From Mailhella sp. (lineage in GTDB: Bacteria > Desulfobacterota > Desulfovibrionia > Desulfovibrionales > Desulfovibrionaceae), in contig JAFWYI010000058.1 of the NCBI GenBank assembly GCA_017522745.1, positions 1 through 6,050 on the forward strand: DNA of 6,050 nt. Reading direction: 5' to 3'. The notes under the pieces are model-generated. The model was given only the letters and a program-made list of their open reading frames with translations. It had not been told where the DNA came from and searched no databases. Made by a program: the position numbers and the translations under genes. The first letter of the stretch is position 1; each line of letters begins with the position of its first letter. Below, piece after piece: positions 1-4,976 of the stretch.

Positions 1-50
1 CCGAAGGCTGAAGGTGCACAGACGAGACAGAAAAGCAGCAGGAACAACAT
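1..50 (-). CDS. N-terminal fragment of a probable exported protein (signal peptide only)
   Basis: Only the first 16 codons are in the window; the gene continues beyond position 1. They read MLFLLLFCLVCAPSAF. This is a very hydrophobic stretch ending in a small-residue A-P-S-A pattern that would suit signal peptidase I, so the product is probably exported or membrane-anchored. The start at 50 was chosen because a perfect AGGAGG (minus strand, 63-58) lies 7 bases upstream. An ATG at 56 is in frame but only 1 base from that site. A third in-frame ATG at 92 has its own GGAG (101-98) 5 bases upstream. It would add 14 residues including an Arg, giving a more classical charged n-region, but it uses two ATA codons that look out of place here. 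The mature protein is not visible, so no function can be given. The gene is divergent from the large gene at 386. Confidence 0.6.
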   Translation of the reverse strand, partial: MLFLLLFCLVCAPSAF

Positions 51-57
51 CCCCATG

Positions 58-63
58 CCTCCT
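58..63 (-). promoter_or_regulatory. Ribosome binding site deciding the start at 50
   Basis: Perfect AGGAGG on the minus strand, 7 bases before the ATG at 50-48. It follows a pyrimidine-rich tract at about 71-86. It favours the start at 50 over the in-frame ATG codons at 56 and 92. Confidence 0.6.
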
Positions 64-164
64 ATGAGACGAGGGGAGAAAAAAGATATCATGCAGACTC
101 CGGGTTGAGGTGGGACCGGCCCCCGCCTGTCTCACGGCAGGAGGGCGGCGAGTGCCATCGCTTC

Positions 165-206
165 GAGTATATCCTCGTCAGTATCGCATCCGGAGTATTC
201 CATGTC
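165..206. repeat. Three tandem imperfect 14-bp repeats over the leftward promoter
   Basis: The units on the + strand are GAGTATATCCTCGT (165-178), CAGTATCGCATCCG (179-192) and GAGTATTCCATGTC (193-206). All share AGTAT at unit positions 2-6, C at position 9 and T at position 11, and the AGTAT cores start at 166, 180 and 194, exactly 14 bases apart. A more degenerate relative (GAGTGCC..., from 150) sits 15 bases before the first unit. The array covers the predicted -10, the spacer and part of the -35 of the leftward promoter. This would suit a cooperative DNA-binding protein, but the short core means chance cannot be excluded. Confidence 0.4.
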
Positions 207-208
207 AA
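180..208 (-). promoter_or_regulatory. Predicted sigma70-type promoter for the leftward exported-protein gene
   Basis: On the minus strand a perfect TTGACA (208-203) is followed after exactly 17 bases by GATACT (185-180), which matches TATAAT at four of six positions. Transcription would start near 173, leaving a leader of about 120 bases before the ATG at 50. It is one of the two best -35/-10 pairs in the window. The -10 and spacer lie inside the repeat array at 165-206. Confidence 0.55.
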
Positions 209-328
209 GGACACGAGAAAAACAGACGGCTTCCCCCCTGTAAAACTCATATCCTGCCCTCTGCACTCAACGATGCCCCTGTTTTCCCTGCCACTCGTCC
301 CAACTTCCATTTCCTGTCTGTTGCGAGC

Positions 329-357
329 TTGCACCAAAAGCCAGCACGTACTACTAT
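329..357 (+). promoter_or_regulatory. Weak candidate promoter for the 1029-codon gene
   Basis: TTGCAC (329-334) and TACTAT (352-357) are separated by 17 bases. The -35 matches the consensus at three positions and the -10 at four. Transcription would begin near 364, giving a 5' leader of only about 20 bases. The match is modest, and the placement just upstream of the gene is the main support. The -10 runs into the inverted repeat at 355-372, as expected if the promoter is regulated. Confidence 0.35.
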
Positions 358-372
358 ATCGGTAACGATATA
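355..372. repeat. Perfect 7-bp inverted repeat, possible operator
   Basis: TATATCG (355-361) and CGATATA (366-372) are perfect reverse complements around a GTAA centre (362-365). The element overlaps the end of the candidate -10 (352-357), spans the predicted transcription start and ends 13 bases before the ATG at 386. That is a typical repressor position. The arms are AT-rich and no T-tract follows, so a terminator is unlikely. I do not recognise the motif as belonging to a named regulator. Confidence 0.4.
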
Positions 373-385
373 TAACAGGTAGCTC

Positions 386-3300
386 ATGGATACTCGTTCT
401 CCTTTCTTCGATTCTCAGGATTATGAATTCCTTGCCATGATCAGCCAGACCGTGGTGAAAAATGGGAAGGTCTCTTCACGTCTGCGACCTCACCTCAGCC
501 CTAACGGCATCGTCGAACTTGCAGAACCTGTAGAACTGCGCATGGCGGCATCCGTACTGCGCCTTCTGGATTCACTCGAACAGGGAAAGGCCAACGACCG
601 CCTGGAAGCTCTTTCGGTACTGCATGACGAAGTCCTCTTCATGTCGCGCACCTCACTGCGTATCAACACGGGCAGAGTCCTCATCCATCTGATGAAGGAA
701 CTCGTCCGCGCGCGTGGCGACTTCGAAACTCAGCTCCGCCTTGCCCATGATTTCCGGCAGGCCGCCACCGGCCGGCACACCGTGGTCCGCCGTCTGCTCC
801 ACCGCTATCATCTACTCGAAATGCCTGAGACCTGGAATCAGGCTGTTTTCGACAATCACGTGCATGACGCCAACACCAAGGGCCGGAAAAACGCCACCCA
901 TCTCATCATGGATGCCTGGCTCAAGGGCATCCGTTCCCTTACGGTCATCTACTACAATTACGTTTCGCCGGAAGCCGCCCGGGAACTGCTCCGAGCCGCA
1001 GAGATCATGGATATCTCCGTCCGCATCGGGCTCCTTTTCCACGCTCCCCACCGGGGGCATCTCGTCGATCTTATCTGGATACCGCGCGGCTTCGCCAACG
1101 CCGAGGAATTCCTGTCCTTCCTGTCCTCGCCGTCCATCTCCACGCTCATGAATGAAGGCAGGGCTGCCACCCGCTGGCTGGAACGGCGTATCCTCAGCAT
1201 CCTCGAGATCTGGAACGACACGGAACGGCAGAGGCTGGCCCCCATGCTTGGCGGAGAACCGCAGGAACTCAGCCTGCGGGAATTCATCAGTTTCGTCGGA
1301 AGCGGGCAGGCCTCTCTCCTGCACCTTGCGGAGTTCATACACAGGAAGATCTTCCCTCTCATGAAGGCTCAGGCTCATAGCCTGCAGGCCATCCTCCTTG
1401 ACCCTGAAAGTTCGGAAGAGCAGAAGCAGAATGCCTCTGCAGATCTGGAAAAGCTGGATACGTTCACGACGGAGACTATCCTTGCCCGCCTGAACGACCC
1501 GCAGATCTGCCCCGAATCGGCCTATCTTCAGCATTCCTGCGATGCCACCGACTGCCCCGAATTACTGAACCAGCCCCCTGCAAAACTTCTCGCCCGCCTC
1601 AACGCCCTGCGGAGCGGCTGCCGCGTCACGCTCAATCTGGCAAAACTTTCCGCGGAAGACGTGCTGGACCTGCTCTGGGACTGTCAGGGCCGCATCACCC
1701 ATCTGGAGCTGTTCAACCTGAAGGACTGGCAAAACGGCGACCTTGCCCCCATCAAGCAGATAAACGAGCTGCAAAGAGCTATCAACGACGGTTCCGTACC
1801 GCGCCTCAAACAGCTCATCCTTGCCATGCTGCAGGAAGGCTCGCCCTCCGACCCTCTGCAGGATCAGGAAAACATGGAGGAGTACTTCTCTTCTTCCACG
1901 GTCAAGGAATCGGCCCGGACACGCAAACTGCGTATCATCCTGCAGAATATCCCGGTACTTTGCGGCTACTACCAGACGGTGAAACTACGCGCCACGTTCG
2001 GGACGGACTCCACCAGCCGACCCGGACCGCGTTACGGCATGGGGCTGGCCTATCCCGAAACACTGCCGCTCCGTGCCCGCCGTGAACTGGACGATCCGCG
2101 CCGCTCCGCCCACCTGCTCCTTCCTCTGCGTACAGAACTTCTGGAACAGGTGACGTACACTTCCCACATGCCCGGAGAGGAACTTTCGCCCTTCATCTCC
2201 TTCATTCGCCGCCTCCCCGGACTGCGCCATTTCGGTCAACAGCAGCAGACCGAGTGGATACCGGTCTCGGAGAATACCATCGTGTGCAACGACGGCCACT
2301 GCAGCATCGCCACCGGGGATGACTCCCTGCAGGGCAACATCGTCACTCTGGGCGGCACGGATAAAACATCATCCAACGGTTTCCGGCAGAAGAAGGAAGA
2401 AAAGATCTCCTTCACGGAAAAACTGCACTACCTCAACTCCAGCCTTGCCAACGGTCTGCGCTTCTTCATCGGCTTCATCCCGGCGTTCCTGACGTTCCTG
2501 ATGACGCAGAGCGGGAACATGGCCTGGCTTGGCGCGCCACTATGGTTCCTCATCTCGGCAGTGCGGAACATCGTGCAGTCGGTACTGGGCAACGGCGGTC
2601 TGCACCGCTCCTCCCTGCTGCACTGGAAAAGCTACGTGGTCTGGCCCAGCGTCTATGTCTCGCTCATGTTCAACGGACTTTCCGTGATACTGCTGGAATG
2701 GCTGCTGAGGATACGCCTGCTGGATCAGGAATTCGGCATGGATATCCTGAACGCGCCTGTGGCCACCTATGCGACACTGGGCGTGGCCTTCGGGCTGTTC
2801 AAGATGTTCACCCATGTGCTGCGAGGATTTTCCACGCGCAGTCTGCTTGTCGATGCCCTTTGTACGCTGCTCTCCCTGCCGCTCATGGTCGTGTTCCACC
2901 ATATCCTCGTCTCTGTGGCGGGTGCGATGGGACATGAGGCGGCCACGCTCGTTCCTTTCACAGTGTTCGTCGTAAAACTGGCATCCGACACCGCCGTAGG
3001 CTTTGCGGACGGCATGGCCGATCGCGAGCGCAACCTTCGCCTGCGCATGAACGACTACCATACGCGGCTGAAGTCTGCCCTCGCACTGTACAGCCGTCTG
3101 GAAGCCATGTTCCCGGAAAACAACGTCCTCAACATGCTTACCCATCCGGCAGCCCTGCTCGACAAACTGGAAAAGCGCGACCCGCAGTTCAGGCTCGCCC
3201 TTATCATCAACGCGCTGGACCTCATGTATTTCTGGTTCTATCAGCCTCGCGCGAACTATGCGCTGAAACGGCATCTGCGCCGCTTCTCGCCAAGTGAACG

Positions 3301-3475
3301 CATAGTCCTCCTGCGGATGCAGGAAGTGTTGCGGCTGGAAAAACTGATAAGCCAGCTTCTCGTGCATGGTCTTCTTGGGGACAGCTTTGCCGCCCCGCTT
3401 TCCTTCTATGTGGCTAACTGTGAAAACTATTTGCGGCAGATGAATGAAGTCTGTCTCGATTCCAAGATCGACTGA
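386..3475 (+). CDS. Large uncharacterised membrane protein with PHP-like N-terminal region (1029 aa)
   Basis: I do not recognise this protein as a named family. Residues 1-150 are mostly helical and charged. Residues 156-225 resemble the start of a PHP-type metal-dependent hydrolase: an HxH after a hydrophobic strand (D156-N-H158-V-H160-D161), then a helix, G181-I-x-x-L-T-V-I and YYN (189-191) where PHP proteins often have D-H-N/D, then an I-G strand (214-215). Further strand-like pieces are T438-H-L-E-L and G539-T-D541-S, the latter resembling the late G-S-D motif of PHP folds. Several usual metal ligands are replaced, so activity is doubtful. Hydrophobic segments at about 693-708, 713-735, 750-770, 790-811, 820-848 and 853-872 give four to six membrane passes. 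A charged helical tail of about 150 residues follows. The ATG at 386 has only a weak AGGT site (377-380) 5 bases upstream. The frame is intact and codon use looks native. It stands alone and converges on the HU gene. Existence is very likely; the PHP link is inference. Confidence 0.9.
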   Translation: MDTRSPFFDSQDYEFLAMISQTVVKNGKVSSRLRPHLSPNGIVELAEPVELRMAASVLRLLDSLEQGKANDRLEALSVLHDEVLFMSRTSLRINTGRVLIHLMKELVRARGDFETQLRLAHDFRQAATGRHTVVRRLLHRYHLLEMPETWNQAVFDNHVHDANTKGRKNATHLIMDAWLKGIRSLTVIYYNYVSPEAARELLRAAEIMDISVRIGLLFHAPHRGHLVDLIWIPRGFANAEEFLSFLSSPSISTLMNEGRAATRWLERRILSILEIWNDTERQRLAPMLGGEPQELSLREFISFVGSGQASLLHLAEFIHRKIFPLMKAQAHSLQAILLDPESSEEQKQNASADLEKLDTFTTETILARLNDPQICPESAYLQHSCDATDCPELLNQPPAKLLARLNALRSGCRVTLNLAKLSAEDVLDLLWDCQGRITHLELFNLKDWQNGDLAPIKQINELQRAINDGSVPRLKQLILAMLQEGSPSDPLQDQENMEEYFSSSTVKESARTRKLRIILQNIPVLCGYYQTVKLRATFGTDSTSRPGPRYGMGLAYPETLPLRARRELDDPRRSAHLLLPLRTELLEQVTYTSHMPGEELSPFISFIRRLPGLRHFGQQQQTEWIPVSENTIVCNDGHCSIATGDDSLQGNIVTLGGTDKTSSNGFRQKKEEKISFTEKLHYLNSSLANGLRFFIGFIPAFLTFLMTQSGNMAWLGAPLWFLISAVRNIVQSVLGNGGLHRSSLLHWKSYVVWPSVYVSLMFNGLSVILLEWLLRIRLLDQEFGMDILNAPVATYATLGVAFGLFKMFTHVLRGFSTRSLLVDALCTLLSLPLMVVFHHILVSVAGAMGHEAATLVPFTVFVVKLASDTAVGFADGMADRERNLRLRMNDYHTRLKSALALYSRLEAMFPENNVLNMLTHPAALLDKLEKRDPQFRLALIINALDLMYFWFYQPRANYALKRHLRRFSPSERIVLLRMQEVLRLEKLISQLLVHGLLGDSFAAPLSFYVANCENYLRQMNEVCLDSKID

Positions 3476-3529
3476 CGCCGGGCAGCCCTCCCCTCTGCTC
3501 TTTCGCGTGAAGATGCAGGACTTAAACAC

Positions 3530-3565
3530 AAGCGGGCCGCAGACATACGTCTGCGGCCCGCTTTT
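3530..3565. terminator. Strong hairpin terminator between convergent genes, probably bidirectional
   Basis: A perfect 15-bp stem (3530-3544 with 3549-3563) closes a 4-base ATAC loop. It is very GC-rich and is followed on the + strand by a T4 run (3562-3565). It lies 54 bases after the stop of the 1029-codon gene. On the minus strand it begins 19 bases after the HU stop codon and is followed by a moderately T-rich sequence (TGTGTTTAAG). The same hairpin therefore probably ends both transcripts, more convincingly the rightward one. Confidence 0.85.
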
Positions 3566-3582
3566 ACAGCATGGAAAACTGC

Positions 3583-3858
3583 TTACTTGATGGATTCCTT
3601 AAGTGCCTTACCGGGAAGGAACTTCACCACGGAGCAAGCAGGGATCTCGATCTTTTCATTAGTACGGGGATTGCGGCCCGTGCGGGGGGCGCGCTTCACG
3701 ACCTTGAAACTGCCGAAGCCCATCAGGGTGATGGAATCGCCGGAGGCGAGGCATTCAGTGATGGCCGAAATCATAGCGTCAAGAGCCGCTTCGGATTTGA
3801 CCTTAGTTTCAAGACCGCTCTTGGCGTAGATCTTCTCGACCAATTCAGCTTTAGTCAT
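3583..3858 (-). CDS. hup: HU-family DNA-binding protein
   Basis: The 91-residue product is the full length expected for HU, the dimeric histone-like nucleoid protein that bends and compacts DNA with little sequence preference. The N-terminal helical dimerisation part (MTKAELVEKI, residues 1-45) is followed by the family hallmark G47-F-G-S-F, then a basic beta-arm containing R56-A-P-R-T-G-R62-N63-P64. P64 is the residue that intercalates into DNA. The C-terminal V-V-K-F-x-P-G-K-A-L-K is also typical. The start at 3858 is preceded by GGGAGAG (3870-3864) at 5-base spacing. A promoter lies at 3902-3930 and the hairpin terminator follows the stop, so the gene can be its own transcription unit. HU and IHF subunits are related; the lack of IHF-specific features and the MTKAEL start favour HU. 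Which paralogue this is cannot be told from the window. Confidence 0.96.
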   Translation of the reverse strand: MTKAELVEKIYAKSGLETKVKSEAALDAMISAITECLASGDSITLMGFGSFKVVKRAPRTGRNPRTNEKIEIPACSVVKFLPGKALKESIK

Positions 3859-3901
3859 GTTTTCTCTCCCAAAAAGTTTTCTGCCCCTAGAGGACTCTTT
3901 C

Positions 3902-3930
3902 TCAGTAGAATGAGAACCGCATCATGTCAA
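3902..3930 (-). promoter_or_regulatory. Predicted promoter of the HU gene
   Basis: On the minus strand a perfect TTGACA (3930-3925) is followed by TACTGA (3907-3902) after 17 bases, or alternatively by TCTACT after 15 bases. The -10 is poor in the first reading and better in the second. Transcription would start near 3893, leaving a leader of about 35 bases. The -10 region lies within a small inverted repeat: TTCTCA (3899-3904) and TGAGAA (3911-3916) around six bases. Confidence 0.5.
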
Positions 3931-4037
3931 GCGAGGTATGGTAACGAAATCAAAATTTTACAGCGAAAAACACAGGACTTTGAGAGCCCAAAACAATCCT
4001 CGATTCCCGCAATGCACTGTGCCGCAAAGCATCAGAG

Positions 4038-4976
4038 CTACAGAGCCGCGCGGCGACGCTCACCTAGATTTATCCAGGTAAGTTCGTGCTTGTTGCACGA
4101 AAGATGCAAAACTTCCGACCCCGGGATCTCGCGGAAGGCCTGCACCATCTTGTGGTCCGTATCGCCCTGAAGTTTGATGGTACACACGAAGTTTTCGGCG
4201 GCATCCGCCTCCAGCCACTGCTTCACCACGACATTGAGCAGACGTTCCGGATAGCAGGCCATATCGGAGAACAACCAGTCCACACGGCCCACATGACGAG
4301 GCTCAAGGCCGAACCCGGAACCGATGCGATGTTCCACGCCGTCCATGGCTTCCACACGAGGGTCGAGCGGCGACTTGTCGATGCTGATCACCCGGGCGCC
4401 CATGCTGGCGAGTACCCACGTCCAGCCACCAGGCGCAGAGCCGAGGTCAAGGCAGAGTTCTCCAGGCTGAGGACCGCGTCCCAGCAGCGTGAAGGTCTCC
4501 CACAGTTTGAGATAGGCCCGGCTCGGCGGGTTCACCTTATCTTCTTCGAAGTTCACTTCACCATCGGGGAACGCAGAACTGCACGTGGCGGACACGAGGA
4601 GCGTATCACGATCCCACAGGGTCCACGAGCCGAGAGGAGACGTAGGCGCGGGCTGACCGAAAGGAAGCGGCTTTGCCTTCACAGGCGGAAGCTGCTGTTC
4701 GATGAGCGCCGCCCTGCGATGGAAATCCACCGCATGGAGCTTCCAGTTGCGCTGTATGGACTTGAGGATACGCACGGCCTCACCCACGGAGGCAATGGGC
4801 TGGAAGAAAGGCTCCAGCCAGATATTCTGGGCCCATGCAGAACGGAACAGACCTTCTGCCAGCACGAGGCGCTCTTTCACCTCAAGGATATTCACTCCGT
4901 GCAGGGCCAGTTCGTCCAGCAGGTCGCGTTCGAAACCGCGCGCCGCAAGGTAGACGATCAGCGGCTTACTTGACAT
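4038..4976 (-). CDS. RlmM-like SAM-dependent RNA 2'-O-methyltransferase (FtsJ fold)
   Basis: The 312-residue product carries an FtsJ/RrmJ-type Rossmann methyltransferase domain in its C-terminal half. The SAM-binding motif I reads L-D-L-G-S-A-P-G-G-W (176-185). The catalytic K-D-K-E tetrad of 2'-O-ribose methyltransferases can be placed at K157 (S-R-A-Y-L-K), D238 (S-D-M), K268 (I-K-L) and E298 (H-E-L-T). The S-R-x-x-L-K-L, D-M and Q-W-L stretches resemble E. coli RlmM, which methylates C2498 of 23S rRNA, so a 23S rRNA or other structured RNA target is likely. At 312 residues it is shorter than RlmM (366 in E. coli), mostly in the N-terminal substrate-recognition region. The ATG at 4976 is chosen over an in-frame GTG at 5003 because AAGGAG (4992-4987) lies 10 bases upstream, while the GTG has no such site. 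It overlaps the upstream synthetase gene by 11 bases, implying coupling. No signal peptide is seen, so it is cytoplasmic. Confidence 0.88.
   Translation of the reverse strand: MSSKPLIVYLAARGFERDLLDELALHGVNILEVKERLVLAEGLFRSAWAQNIWLEPFFQPIASVGEAVRILKSIQRNWKLHAVDFHRRAALIEQQLPPVKAKPLPFGQPAPTSPLGSWTLWDRDTLLVSATCSSAFPDGEVNFEEDKVNPPSRAYLKLWETFTLLGRGPQPGELCLDLGSAPGGWTWVLASMGARVISIDKSPLDPRVEAMDGVEHRIGSGFGLEPRHVGRVDWLFSDMACYPERLLNVVVKQWLEADAAENFVCTIKLQGDTDHKMVQAFREIPGSEVLHLSCNKHELTWINLGERRRAAL

Larger units (their letters stand above)
51..385. other. Divergent intergenic region with regulatory elements
   Basis: This 335-base stretch separates the leftward exported-protein gene from the rightward 1029-codon gene. 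The open frames of 60-90 codons crossing it on both strands are not convincing: they overlap each other, resemble nothing I know, and lie over good promoter-like sequence. It holds a leftward promoter (180-208), three phased 14-bp imperfect repeats (165-206), a GC-rich stretch at about 108-150 that could fold in the leftward leader, and a short inverted repeat (355-372) next to a weak rightward promoter. The predicted leftward leader is about 120 bases, long enough for post-transcriptional control, but I recognise no riboswitch class in it. Confidence 0.6.

Noticed and set aside
105..382. Overlapping 86- and 90-codon frames on the + strand and an 82-codon frame on the minus strand in the intergenic region
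   Set aside because: They overlap one another and the promoter and repeat elements, lack good ribosome binding sites, and look like random translations.
812..1534. 240-codon open frame on the minus strand inside the large gene
   Set aside because: It is a shadow of the GC-rich coding strand; the product has no domain signature and no supporting ribosome binding site is evident.
2540..3529. 329-codon open frame on the minus strand opposite the end of the large gene
   Set aside because: It is the antisense of the membrane domain and tail of the 1029-codon gene, with a low-complexity H/E/Q/R-rich product and no recognisable domain. It also runs through the 3' end of the real gene towards the terminator.
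3977..4037. Possible terminator after the methyltransferase gene
   Set aside because: Only short weak complementary arms (for example GCACAGTGC) without a T-tract are present, so I do not call a terminator; read-through into HU remains possible.
3571..4170. 199-codon open frame on the + strand across HU and the HU promoter
   Set aside because: It is antisense to a certain HU gene and crosses its promoter; the product has no domain signature.
4086..4973. 295-codon open frame on the + strand across the methyltransferase gene
   Set aside because: It is exactly antisense to a gene with intact catalytic motifs, and the product is H/R-rich without recognisable folds.
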